Below, in pieces: positions 53,752 through 62,244 of a stretch of 64,000 bases of DNA; the stretch's first letter is position 1, and each line of letters opens with the position of its first letter. Made by a program: the position numbers and the translations under genes. The notes beneath the pieces are model-generated. The model was not told where the DNA came from. It was given only the letters and a program-made list of their open reading frames with translations, and did not search any database. Origin of the DNA: Desulfocapsa sp050291935. GTDB taxonomy: Bacteria > Desulfobacterota > Desulfobulbia > Desulfobulbales > Desulfocapsaceae. Where the stretch lies: assembly GCA_050291935.1 (NCBI GenBank), contig JBNKKR010000006.1:1-64000 (forward strand), in the 5' to 3' direction.

Positions 53752-54861
53752 CTATTTGCTGGAGGTCACCGGTGAACCTTCACGGCTAAGGTTCAACAGG
53801 GGAAGTGGGGAGTTCTGTCCTTCGTCCATAACATAGACAGATTCAACGGCGGGCAGAACTGTACGCATGGTTTCAAGATACATTCGTCTTTTGGTGACCT
53901 GAGGGGCGTTTTTATATTCTTTGAGAATTGCCAGAAAGCGTCTGGACTGTCCCAATGCGTCATTGACACGGCCAACGGCATACCCATGGGCCTCTTCCAC
54001 AATCTGTTTCGCATTTCCGTGGGCACGGGGGATTTTTCGGTTGTAGATTTCTTCTGCCTCATTGACAAGCCGTTTCATATCCTGATCGGCCACGTTTACT
54101 TCGTTAAATGCCGGTTTTACCTTATCCGGTGGATTGATGTCTTGGAACTGGACGGTACCGACAACCAGACCCGCCTGTAAATTGCGAAGCTCTTTTTGGA
54201 GTTCGGTTTTCACTTCTGCTGCCAGTAAGTTCCGATTACTCAGGACATAATCAAAGTCCATATTACCGACAATCCTTCTGGTAACACTTTCCGAGAGATC
54301 TCGTACCGCAGAACGTACATCTTCAATTTGGAAGAGAAATGCACGTGGATCGTCGACCTTGTACTGGACAATCCAGGCCACGTTGATAACATTTTTATCC
54401 GCTGTCAACATCAGGGATTCCTTGTCATATACCTGGCGGTTGGTACTGGCGCGTTGTCCAACGTAGGTACTGCGAAAACCAAACTCTTCCGTTCTGATTT
54501 TTGCCACATCCACTTTGTACAACAAATCGACATAAGGGAGTTTGAAATGAAGACCGGGCTTTGAGGTTTTAAAATACTCACCCAGGCGTAATATCACACC
54601 CACTTCTCCAGGATTGATCTTATAAAATGAAGAGTAGGTTCCCTGCAAGAGAAGGAGGATAAAAACAATGCTTAAGATTTTACCAATGGCCGCAAAAGGG
54701 TTTGCTGGTTCTTTGGACTTTGGAGCTTGTCCTGAAGGTGAGGCCTTCTTTGGGGCGTCAGAAAAATAATCCTGAATTTTTTTGATAATTTGGGCCACCA
54801 TTTCTTCGGGGGTCTGGGGCTTCTTTTTCCCCCAAGGTGGCTGTTTGTCCTGACCTGGCAT
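53752..54861 (-). CDS. hflK: HflK membrane protease-modulator protein
   Basis: A 369-residue SPFH-domain protein. ATG 54861 (MPGQDKQPPWGKKK) has GGAG upstream; the long open frame before it has no homology. The cytoplasmic N-terminus is Pro/Lys-rich, then a membrane helix (ILSIVFILLLLQGTYSSFY), the SPFH domain (INPGEVGVILRLG, LHFKLPYVDLLYKVDVAKIRT) and a coiled coil. It is the partner of HflC and FtsH (FtsH not in the window). Confidence 0.94.
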   Translation of the reverse strand: MPGQDKQPPWGKKKPQTPEEMVAQIIKKIQDYFSDAPKKASPSGQAPKSKEPANPFAAIGKILSIVFILLLLQGTYSSFYKINPGEVGVILRLGEYFKTSKPGLHFKLPYVDLLYKVDVAKIRTEEFGFRSTYVGQRASTNRQVYDKESLMLTADKNVINVAWIVQYKVDDPRAFLFQIEDVRSAVRDLSESVTRRIVGNMDFDYVLSNRNLLAAEVKTELQKELRNLQAGLVVGTVQFQDINPPDKVKPAFNEVNVADQDMKRLVNEAEEIYNRKIPRAHGNAKQIVEEAHGYAVGRVNDALGQSRRFLAILKEYKNAPQVTKRRMYLETMRTVLPAVESVYVMDEGQNSPLPLLNLSREGSPVTSSK

Positions 54862-54995
54862 GTACGTTCTCCGGGTAAAAAGGATTGTGTCACGTTGCCT
54901 GCCTGCATTTGGCAGTGCAATCGTGGATAAAAATGCGTAACCCCCACTAAGGTAATGATTCTTCTGCTGAGTGCAACGTTTAATTGAAAAAAATA

Positions 54996-55910
54996 TCAGG
55001 CCAGTGCCAGTTTCCAACTGAGAATGATGGTAAAGCAGCAGAGCATAAATAAGACTGATTGTAACCAGATGGACCTTCGCCACTTTAGAAGAAGTGGGCG
55101 TCCAAGACACCAGCCGCTGACAAATCCGCATCCAAGTCCGAAGAGGTGCGCCCCAAGATCTGTTCGCTCTCCCGAACTCCCAAGCATGGCCAAAAGAGCT
55201 GTGCCAGCCATAAGTGGCACTATTCGGATATAGCGTTTATTCACCTCGTTACGTTTTCCAAACATGGCCAACATGCCAATAATGGCAAAGACTGCGGTGG
55301 AAAATCCTACGAAGTGATGATTGCTTCCGTGGACGAGGACATTGATATAGTTAGCAAGTACGGCAGTGGCAATAATGGCGAAAAAACCCAGTCCATTGCC
55401 TGTGAGCCTGCAAAAAAAGTGAAACAAAAATCCACCAAAAAGACAGTTACCAAGTACATGTACCATGTCGGCATGGAGGGTGAGTGCTGTGAGTAGTCTG
55501 TAATATTCATGATTTTCAAGGATTTTCTCGGCGTCTCCTGCCCCTTGGACAAACCAGATGGACTCATTGGACCAGGGACCAGTAACTGAGAAAAAGAGGA
55601 TAAGCGTGCCGATCAGAAGAAGAGTAGGTGGTGCAAGGAACGGCTCGTAAGTCTTATCAGCACTATCCGGTTTAGGTGGCCAATTTCTATTCTCATCGGC
55701 GTAGCGTTGGAGCTGATAACTAGCCGCTGCCATATTTTCTTGCGAAACCAGTAGGAAATGAGCATCAGGAGCTGTGACTATCCGGTGACTGATTCCAACG
55801 GCAGAAAGCACCAGTGAACTGCTCGTCAACTCTTGCTCATTTGTGATTGTAGCAACTGTTTCTGTGTATAAAGAAGCATCATTTTGTTCTTGAAATACCT
55901 GGTTGTGCAT
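54996..55910 (-). CDS. Rhomboid-family intramembrane serine protease
   Basis: A 304-residue protein with seven hydrophobic segments. An N-terminal cytoplasmic domain of about 100 residues precedes them. The rhomboid features are visible: HADMVHVLGNCLFGGFLFHF (HxxxN region), serine in GFSTAVFAI and catalytic His in GAHLFGLGCGF. It cleaves within membrane helices of unknown substrates. It probably follows its own promoter; a Fur-box-like palindrome is 14 bases upstream of the ATG. Confidence 0.9.
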   Translation of the reverse strand: MHNQVFQEQNDASLYTETVATITNEQELTSSSLVLSAVGISHRIVTAPDAHFLLVSQENMAAASYQLQRYADENRNWPPKPDSADKTYEPFLAPPTLLLIGTLILFFSVTGPWSNESIWFVQGAGDAEKILENHEYYRLLTALTLHADMVHVLGNCLFGGFLFHFFCRLTGNGLGFFAIIATAVLANYINVLVHGSNHHFVGFSTAVFAIIGMLAMFGKRNEVNKRYIRIVPLMAGTALLAMLGSSGERTDLGAHLFGLGCGFVSGWCLGRPLLLKWRRSIWLQSVLFMLCCFTIILSWKLALA

Positions 55911-55923
55911 AACGGGTGCTTTC

Positions 55924-55938
55924 TAATGATTGTCATTA
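55924..55938 (-). promoter_or_regulatory. Fur-box-like palindrome upstream of the rhomboid gene
   Basis: TAATGA-TTG-TCATTA is a perfect 6-base inverted repeat with a 3-base spacer, 13 of 19 positions matching the classical Fur box over its surrounding 19-mer. It overlaps the region immediately before the rhomboid ATG. AT-rich palindromes arise easily by chance. Confidence 0.35.
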
Positions 55939-56081
55939 CGATATGGACAATAACAAGAATATCCACAACCTAATTACTAGTGAGGAGTTGTCAAGGGAGA
56001 GTGGTTGACAGGTATCGACTGCATTTGTGGCAAGGCTGAAATGTTGGTGTCGTTGATATTGTTTTTCACTATTCATGTCCT

Positions 56082-56118
56082 AAAATTCATTTTTATGTCA
56101 TCTGAAAATCATTTTTAT
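56082..56118. repeat. Short direct repeats in the rhomboid/VapB gap
   Basis: AAAATTCATTTTTAT (56082-56096) and AAAATCATTTTTAT (56105-56118) are near-identical with start points 23 bases apart. They could be a binding site or simple sequence. The remainder of 55939-56260 shows no gene. Confidence 0.35.
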
Positions 56119-56261
56119 CGGATTAGCCTACCCCATTGTCCCCGAACCTTTTTTACAAAGTAGTTTGGGTGTTTACTCGGCAATAATCATATCCCAGTTT
56201 GCTTGGCGCAAGTTATCTGAAACGTTATGTGTGAAAACTAAACACCTCTATCTCTCTTTAC

Positions 56262-56295
56262 ATTACACACAAAAAACACTATTGTAATGTGTAAT
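56262..56295. promoter_or_regulatory. Inverted-repeat operator of the VapBC operon
   Basis: ATTACACA (56262-56269) and TGTGTAAT (56288-56295) form an 8-base inverted repeat, 20 bases before the vapB ATG. VapB antitoxins usually bind such repeats to repress the operon. Confidence 0.5.
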
Positions 56296-56315
56296 AACCG
56301 AAAGGAGGGAAAACC

Positions 56316-56516
56316 ATGGCTACTAATCTTGCCATTGATGATTGGCTAATTGATGAAGCAAAAACACTTGGGAAGCATCGCACAAAAAAAGGTGCTGTAA
56401 CAGAAGCCTTACAAGAATATATACAGCGCCGGAAACAGATTGAAATTTTAAATATTTTTAACACAATCGATTACGATAAAGATTATGACTACAAAAAACA
56501 AAGAGTGGTAAAATGA
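56316..56516 (+). CDS. vapB: VapB-family antitoxin
   Basis: A 66-residue protein with AAGGAGGG before ATG 56316. The N-terminal part (MATNLAIDDWLIDEAKTLGKHRTKKGAVTEALQEYIQRRK) is the ribbon-helix-helix type common in VapB proteins of the DUF2191 kind; the acidic tail (IDYDKDYDYKK) binds the toxin. The stop overlaps the toxin start (ATGA). Confidence 0.88.
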   Translation: MATNLAIDDWLIDEAKTLGKHRTKKGAVTEALQEYIQRRKQIEILNIFNTIDYDKDYDYKKQRVVK

Positions 56517-56920
56517 AAGTCATAATTGATACAAGCGTGTGGTCATTAGCTTTGAGAAGAAATGAGCCAAAAGAAAATAAGTATGTCTTTGAGCTAACGG
56601 AACTTATCAAAGAAGTTCGGGCTCAACTCATTGGCCCAGTACGCCAGGAACTGTTGAATGGTATTAAGACGAAAAAACAATTTAACATTCTAAAAAAGCA
56701 ACTCCGAGCATTTGATGGTCCAGCTATAAAAACAGAAGATTATGAACTTGCAGCTGAATACTTCAATACTGCAAGAAAAAATGGAATCCAGGGTTCGAAT
56801 ACTGATTTTCTTATTTGCGCCATTTCGTTGCGACACAAAATGCCTATTTTGACCACAGATAAAGATTTTATTAACTTTCAGGCTGTTTTACCTGTCGATC
56901 TCCACAAGATAAGAACATGA
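56513..56920 (+). CDS. vapC: VapC-family PIN-domain toxin
   Basis: A 135-residue ribonuclease-type toxin. PIN-domain acidic residues are visible in IIDTSVWSLAL, PVRQELLNGI, GSNTDFLICAIS and LTTDKDF. It likely cleaves tRNA or rRNA when VapB is degraded. Four-base overlap with vapB shows coupling. Confidence 0.9.
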   Translation: MKVIIDTSVWSLALRRNEPKENKYVFELTELIKEVRAQLIGPVRQELLNGIKTKKQFNILKKQLRAFDGPAIKTEDYELAAEYFNTARKNGIQGSNTDFLICAISLRHKMPILTTDKDFINFQAVLPVDLHKIRT

Positions 56921-57250
56921 ATTAAGCGGGTCAATTGCCATCGGTAGTGACGATTTTATATTGAAAATTCAACCACAACTTGGCTTTCAGCTTGATAGTC
57001 TGGTTCGACCCCGCTGTTGTACCGAAAGTCCTAACCTCGGCTTTCACAGCGACGGTAACAATCCGCCGCGCGTGAAGCCGGTCGTCTAAAAGCAGATATT
57101 GCTCCCGATATTAATATCCAGCATAGTAAAAACCGGAGCGGCAGAACATATAAGAACACCCTTGATTATTTTCAGTTATGGGCGCATCTAAGTTTGTACA
57201 AAGAAGTGGTTCCGAAAGGAGTGCCCTGATGGTATAAGTATACTTGGGCG
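56921..57250. other. Intergenic region without a recognisable gene
   Basis: 330 bases between vapC and the convergent kinase gene. Base composition differs from the neighbours around 57000-57080 (GC-rich, with CCGCCGCGCG). No credible frame longer than a few dozen codons, no clear terminator. It may be a remnant of inserted DNA that came with the toxin-antitoxin genes. Confidence 0.4.
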
Positions 57251-59377
57251 CTAACATTTTGTAATGGAGAGCGTTTTCTGAATGGCAGCAAAATCTATGG
57301 GTTTGCTTAATGCGCCTGTAAATCCATATTTTTGATATTCAAGTAGTACTGAATCCATAGGGTCACCACTGGCGACCACCGCAGTTGCGTTTGGATCCAG
57401 TTGTAAAAGCTTTTCTATGGTGTCCACAGCCCCCATACCTTGGGGAATATTCAAATCCATAATGACCAAATCAAATGGTGTGCCATCGTTTTTTGCCTTT
57501 TGGTAACAGTCGATAGCTGCGTGTCCATCTACAACCGTTTCAACTTGATAACCAATGAGGTTGAGCATTTTTTGGGTGGTGAATCTGACACTTTCATCAT
57601 CATCCATTAGAAGAATCTTTTTGGTGCGTCTGTTTTGTAAAATATCTTGGGAAAGGGCGCCTGAGACCGGTAATATGTTTTTTTGATCTGTAACGGCTGG
57701 GAGGTAAAATGTGAATATTGCACCGTTATTACCAGATGATTTGGCGCTAATAAGGCCTTTGTGTCGTTTTATTATGGAGAATACGGTGGCAAGTCCCAAG
57801 CCATTGCCCTTTTCTTTGCTCCTGCCCCTGGTGGTAAAGTAAGGGTCAAAGATACTATCCAATATTTCTGCTGGTATACCATGACCAGAATCTCTAATTG
57901 TTGTTTTTATGTAGTGGCCCGAGCCAAGGTTGAGGTTTTCGTCGTTATTTAAGTAATTGGAACACGTTATGCTTATTCTTCCGGGACCTTCAATGGCACT
58001 AATACTGTTGTTGAAAAGATGCTTGAGAACCTGGGATATTTGGTCAGGGTCGATCTTTGCCATCTTCAGGTCGTTTGCAAAATCAAACACCATTTCAACC
58101 GAATCGTACGAAATCGTTTCAGCAACTTCTTTGATAAGTGTTGGTAGATACACTTCACTTAATACTGGTTTACTTGGTTGTGACAACATGAGTAGCCGTT
58201 CGGTCAGCTCCTTAAGCTTTAAGGTTGCCTCCTTTGCCGGTTGCAGAAAAGTATATGCCGCGTGGGTTTTTTCCATGGTCGCAACACAGAGATCGATATT
58301 TCCAAGAATTGCAGTAATGATATTATTAAAATCGTGTCCCATTCCTCCTGTTAAAATGGCAAGGGATTCCAGCTTTTGTCCTTTAAGGAGCTGCTCTTCC
58401 ATATTTTTGCGTTTGCTGATGTCGTTTGCGATATATACAATACCTTTTGAAAGGTCAGGGGGAATTGATCGATCCAGGGCTTTACCAGCAATTTCACACC
58501 AGATGGTTGAGCCATCTTTTTTTCGAAGTTCAAGGGTTTCATGGATTTCTTTACCAGCAAAAAACTTGTTCAGAATTGACTCTTTGGCCTTTTGATAATG
58601 CCCTTCAGTGGGATGAAAGGTCCTCATATTTAGACCTTTCATTTCTTCAGGAGAATCATAACCAGCCATATCGGCAATTCTTTGATTACAGTTGGCAATA
58701 ATTCTCTCGCCTTTTAAGAGAAGGATTCCGGCCATGGAGTTCTGAAAAATTGACTGTAGTTCATTGGAACTCTCAAGCAGTGCTTTATCAGATTGTTTGA
58801 GTGATTGAATATGAATGGCGTTTTTAATGGCGGTTGCCGCCTGGTTTGCAAAAATCTGAGACAGCCTTTGCTCTTCTTTGGCAAAGAGCCTTTTGTTCTT
58901 GCTGTGGCCAATGATAACTCCAAAAAGGTCTTTATTGTGGAGCATGGGAACGGCGATGGCTGAGCGAATATTGTTTTGAAAAATGATAGGAGGGATATCG
59001 ATTCGCTCTTCAGTATAAAAATCCTCTATGGTTTCGATTTGTAGAGATTTAAGGACAATACTCGGGAGACCCACACACTTTTTTACAACAAACTGGTTTA
59101 TTATTGATTCGGAAAATCCAATTGTGTCCACCATCAGCAGCGTATCTTGATCATCCTTTTTAAGAAACAGGCTGGCAAAGTCCACTGTGAGAAGATCTTG
59201 GAAGAGATGCAGGCAGTTTCTGTATGTCTCTGTAAGCTTGGTAGGAACACCAAGGCGGGATGAAAAATCTTCGATCTGGAGAAAAATTTGCTGTTTACGT
59301 TCATTTTCCTCTACAGCCTGTCGTAGTTGCTTACGAAGAAGACTATTTTCTTTTTGTAGGCTTTCCAGGGTGCTCAT
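57251..59377 (-). CDS. GAF-PAS hybrid sensor histidine kinase
   Basis: A 708-residue cytoplasmic sensor. A short coiled coil (1-25) leads to a GAF domain (about 30-195), a PAS domain (about 205-330), the phospho-acceptor box GGMGHDFNNIITAI (His near 346; Gly instead of the usual Ala before it), an ATPase core (RDSGHGIPAE, KGNGLGLATVFSI) and a C-terminal receiver (LLMDDDESV, acceptor in VIMDLNIPQGMG near 640, SKPI). No separate regulator lies nearby, so the phosphate probably passes from its own receiver to a distant partner. Confidence 0.93.
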   Translation of the reverse strand: MSTLESLQKENSLLRKQLRQAVEENERKQQIFLQIEDFSSRLGVPTKLTETYRNCLHLFQDLLTVDFASLFLKKDDQDTLLMVDTIGFSESIINQFVVKKCVGLPSIVLKSLQIETIEDFYTEERIDIPPIIFQNNIRSAIAVPMLHNKDLFGVIIGHSKNKRLFAKEEQRLSQIFANQAATAIKNAIHIQSLKQSDKALLESSNELQSIFQNSMAGILLLKGERIIANCNQRIADMAGYDSPEEMKGLNMRTFHPTEGHYQKAKESILNKFFAGKEIHETLELRKKDGSTIWCEIAGKALDRSIPPDLSKGIVYIANDISKRKNMEEQLLKGQKLESLAILTGGMGHDFNNIITAILGNIDLCVATMEKTHAAYTFLQPAKEATLKLKELTERLLMLSQPSKPVLSEVYLPTLIKEVAETISYDSVEMVFDFANDLKMAKIDPDQISQVLKHLFNNSISAIEGPGRISITCSNYLNNDENLNLGSGHYIKTTIRDSGHGIPAEILDSIFDPYFTTRGRSKEKGNGLGLATVFSIIKRHKGLISAKSSGNNGAIFTFYLPAVTDQKNILPVSGALSQDILQNRRTKKILLMDDDESVRFTTQKMLNLIGYQVETVVDGHAAIDCYQKAKNDGTPFDLVIMDLNIPQGMGAVDTIEKLLQLDPNATAVVASGDPMDSVLLEYQKYGFTGALSKPIDFAAIQKTLSITKC

Positions 59378-59594
59378 CTCTTCTTGTTTTCAATCCATAA
59401 TGGTGTAAGTTGGCTCCATAAGGAGCTAGCTCCTTTACTGAATACTATCACGCAATACAGTGAACAACAAAGCAATCAGTTATGCGTACAAATAGGGTAT
59501 GATTAATTACGTGTTTTTTCAACTTTTCAAAGCAATGCGTATCCTAAAAATGAATAAGGACTTTTAATTAACTGTTACGCAAAGGTGAATCCAA

Positions 59595-60302
59595 ATGTCA
59601 GCAATTCAAGACCGGGTCAAATTACGGTCTTCCTGGAAAAAAAAATTGGCTCAGGAATTTGAACAGGATTATATGCAAAAATTGCGAGATTTTCTTATTT
59701 CTGAAAAACAGAAGGGGAAAATTATTTATCCTGCGGGGGATGATATCTTTAACAGCATGAATTTCACCTCCTTTTCCGCGGTGAAAGTTGTTATTGTCGG
59801 CCAAGATCCGTACCATGGCCCTGGCCAGGCACATGGTCTTTGCTTTTCGGTAAAACCGGGTATACGGATACCGCCTTCTCTTGTGAATATTTATAAAGAA
59901 ATCCAAAGTGATCTTGGTATTCCACTCTGCAAACATGGCTATCTAAAGAGTTGGGCCGAGCAGGGTGTGCTTTTGATCAATTCGGTGCTTACCGTCGAGA
60001 AAGGCAGAGCAGGCTCACATCAGGGGAAGGGTTGGGAGCGCTTCACAGATGCCATTATTCAGACGGTGAACAGAGACCATTCCGGACTTGTATTTTTGTT
60101 GTGGGGGAGTTACGCCCAAAAAAAAGGGCGAATAATTGATAGAAAGCGCCATTTGGTACTCCAATCTGTGCATCCTTCACCTTTATCGGCGCACCGTGGT
60201 TTTTTTGGGAATAAACATTTTTCAAAAGCAAACGATTATTTGGCAAGTAAGGGAAAACAAACCATTGACTGGCAACTGCCGGTGTCCGTGGACGGGGAAT
60301 AA
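59595..60302 (+). CDS. ung: Uracil-DNA glycosylase
   Basis: A 235-residue family-1 enzyme that removes uracil from DNA. Motifs: GQDPYHGPGQAHGLCFSV with the catalytic Asp, GVLLINSVLTVEKGRAGSH, and HPSPLSAHRGFFG with the catalytic His. AAGGTG lies before ATG 59595. Followed closely by the YgjP-type gene (7 bases), so cotranscription is likely. Confidence 0.96.
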   Translation: MSAIQDRVKLRSSWKKKLAQEFEQDYMQKLRDFLISEKQKGKIIYPAGDDIFNSMNFTSFSAVKVVIVGQDPYHGPGQAHGLCFSVKPGIRIPPSLVNIYKEIQSDLGIPLCKHGYLKSWAEQGVLLINSVLTVEKGRAGSHQGKGWERFTDAIIQTVNRDHSGLVFLLWGSYAQKKGRIIDRKRHLVLQSVHPSPLSAHRGFFGNKHFSKANDYLASKGKQTIDWQLPVSVDGE

Positions 60303-60308
60303 AGGTTT

Positions 60309-61022
60309 TTGAAAAAAGAGTATATCCAGGTACAAGGCCTTACCGTAGAGGTGTGGTGGAAGGCTGTTAAGAGGATCAACCTGGTAGTATATGCAAAGGA
60401 GTGCAGGGTACGAATTTCGGCTCCATACTTCACTCCAAAGGTGGAGGTCGAAGGGTTGATACGGGCAAAAATGGAGTGGATTAAGAAAAAACAGAAGGAG
60501 CTTCAGGAGCAAAAATCTACACCAGAGATGCACTATAGATCTGGAGAAACCGTTTGCTTTTTGGGAGAGGAATATGGATTAGCTGTTGTTGACGGAGCAG
60601 CATCCAGTGGCGTTGTTTTTGATCCAAAAGAAGGGATTGTGCTGCATATGGGGAAAAACAACTGCAGAGAAGAGCGGCGAAAAGTGTTACTTGCATGGTA
60701 TCGTGATGAGCTTGCCCTTCGCATCCCGCCACTTCTTGCAAAATGGCAGCCACAGGTTGGTGAAGAAGTGCTGGAATGGCGAATTAAGAGGATGAAAACC
60801 CGTTGGGGAACGTGTAATATTGCTGCGCGTCGTATTTGGCTTAATCTTGAATTGATAAGAAGGCCTGAGCGATGTATTGAATATATCCTGGTGCATGAGA
60901 TGGTTCATTTGCTGGTTCCGGGACATAGTGCAAAATTTTATCAATATATGGACACGCTACTGCAAGATTGGCGTGATGTGGACAGGCTCTTAACAGGGAG
61001 AAATTACTCGTTATGTTTATAG
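60309..61022 (+). CDS. YgjP/M48-type metallopeptidase (DUF45)
   Basis: A 237-residue protein with a TTG start (60309), AAAGG five bases before it. The zinc motif is HEMVHLLVPGHSAKFY (HExxH plus His), in the usual YgjP context (WRIKRMKTRWGTCN, RRIWLNLELIRRPERCIEYILVHE shortened to its core). No signal peptide. Function of the family is unclear; a cytoplasmic peptidase is inferred. Its end overlaps the next gene by 10 bases. Confidence 0.9.
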   Translation: MKKEYIQVQGLTVEVWWKAVKRINLVVYAKECRVRISAPYFTPKVEVEGLIRAKMEWIKKKQKELQEQKSTPEMHYRSGETVCFLGEEYGLAVVDGAASSGVVFDPKEGIVLHMGKNNCREERRKVLLAWYRDELALRIPPLLAKWQPQVGEEVLEWRIKRMKTRWGTCNIAARRIWLNLELIRRPERCIEYILVHEMVHLLVPGHSAKFYQYMDTLLQDWRDVDRLLTGRNYSLCL

Positions 61023-61546
61023 ATATTTTGCGAAAACGAAGATCTATTCGCGCATTTAAAAAAAGATCGGTGGAGCAGGAAAAAATTGATCTCTTGCTTG
61101 AGGCTGCCCTGCGTTCTCCCTCATCAAGGGGTTTATATCCTTGGGAGTTTGTTGTGGTGCAAGACAAAGAAACCCTTTTGGCGTTATCAGAGGTAAAACC
61201 CCATGGGGCTTCTTTCTTAAAAAATGCCCCACTTGGTATAGTGGTTTGTGCAGATCCGGCTAAGTGTGATGTTTGGGTGGAGGATTGTTCCATTGCTTCT
61301 CTGCTGATTCATCTGGCTGCAACGGACCTTGGTTTAGGAAGCTGTTGGATTCAGTTGCGTTTGCGTGAGTATGATAGCAGGCAAAGTGCCTCTCAGCGGG
61401 CCGCCGAGATTTTGGGCATTAAAGAGGGAATAGAAGTGCAGACCATTATTGCGGTGGGATATCCCGAAAAGGAACTTCAGGGACACGAGCAATCAACACT
61501 GTTGATGGACCGGCTTCACCATGAGCGTTTTGGGGAGAAAGGCTAA
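61013..61546 (+). CDS. Nitroreductase-family protein
   Basis: A 177-residue FMN enzyme. Family marks: RRSIRAFKKRSVEQEKIDLLLEAALRSPSSRG (RRSIR with SP-S), GIVVCADPAK, and the central helix with AATDLGLGSCWIQLRL. It probably reduces nitro- or quinone-type compounds with NAD(P)H, or acts in flavin-dependent steps. It overlaps the metallopeptidase and is followed three bases later by pdxH. Confidence 0.92.
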   Translation: MFIDILRKRRSIRAFKKRSVEQEKIDLLLEAALRSPSSRGLYPWEFVVVQDKETLLALSEVKPHGASFLKNAPLGIVVCADPAKCDVWVEDCSIASLLIHLAATDLGLGSCWIQLRLREYDSRQSASQRAAEILGIKEGIEVQTIIAVGYPEKELQGHEQSTLLMDRLHHERFGEKG

Positions 61547-61549
61547 GCG

Positions 61550-62185
61550 ATGGATATCAGTAATTTTAGAAGAGAGTATCTCAAGAGTGGTCTTGAGAGA
61601 AAAGATCTCTTAACGGATCCCATGGCTCAGTTTTCCCATTGGTTTAACCAGGCAAAAGATACCGATATTCCTGATCCCAATGCGATGGTCCTTGCCACCG
61701 TTTCCAAAGAGGGGCACCCCAGTCAACGGACCGTTTTGTTAAAGTATTATGATGAAGGCGGTTTCGTCTTTTTCACAAATCAAAAGAGCCGGAAAGCTCG
61801 TGAAATAGCAGAGAATGCTCGAGTGAGTCTTCATTTTGTCTGGCTTGAGCTGGAGCGGCAGATTGCAATTTGCGGAAGTGCCAGGGCCATTAGCGCCAGC
61901 GAGTCGGCCAAGTATTTTTTAACCCGACCACGGGATTCACAGATTGCTGCCTGGGTATCGAATCAAAGTAAAACCATTTCTTCTCGTAAATTGCTGTTGC
62001 AAAATTTTGCGGATATGAAAGCAAAGTTTGGCAAGGGAGAAATTCCACTCCCTTCCTTTTGGGGGGGGTACCGTGTTTCGCCTGTAACCATTGAGTTTTG
62101 GCAGGGGCGAAAGAGCCGTCTCCATGACCGCTTTTTATATCGGCGGGAGGACGATGGGTGGAATGTGCAACGTTTGGCCCCTTAA
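61550..62185 (+). CDS. pdxH: Pyridoxamine 5'-phosphate oxidase
   Basis: A 211-residue FMN oxidase that makes PLP from PNP or PMP. Motifs: PNAMVLATVSKEGHPSQRTVLLK, VFFTNQKSRKAREI, WVSNQSKTISSR, WGGYRVSPVTIEFWQG and RLHDRF. Needs oxygen, so it suggests at least oxygen exposure even in an anaerobe. Last gene of the ung-YgjP-nitroreductase-pdxH run. Confidence 0.95.
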   Translation: MDISNFRREYLKSGLERKDLLTDPMAQFSHWFNQAKDTDIPDPNAMVLATVSKEGHPSQRTVLLKYYDEGGFVFFTNQKSRKAREIAENARVSLHFVWLELERQIAICGSARAISASESAKYFLTRPRDSQIAAWVSNQSKTISSRKLLLQNFADMKAKFGKGEIPLPSFWGGYRVSPVTIEFWQGRKSRLHDRFLYRREDDGWNVQRLAP

Positions 62186-62244
62186 TCCCGGCATTGGAAT
62201 ATATCTGTCAATAATCGTCTGTTCCAAATTTGCCTAATGTTCAG

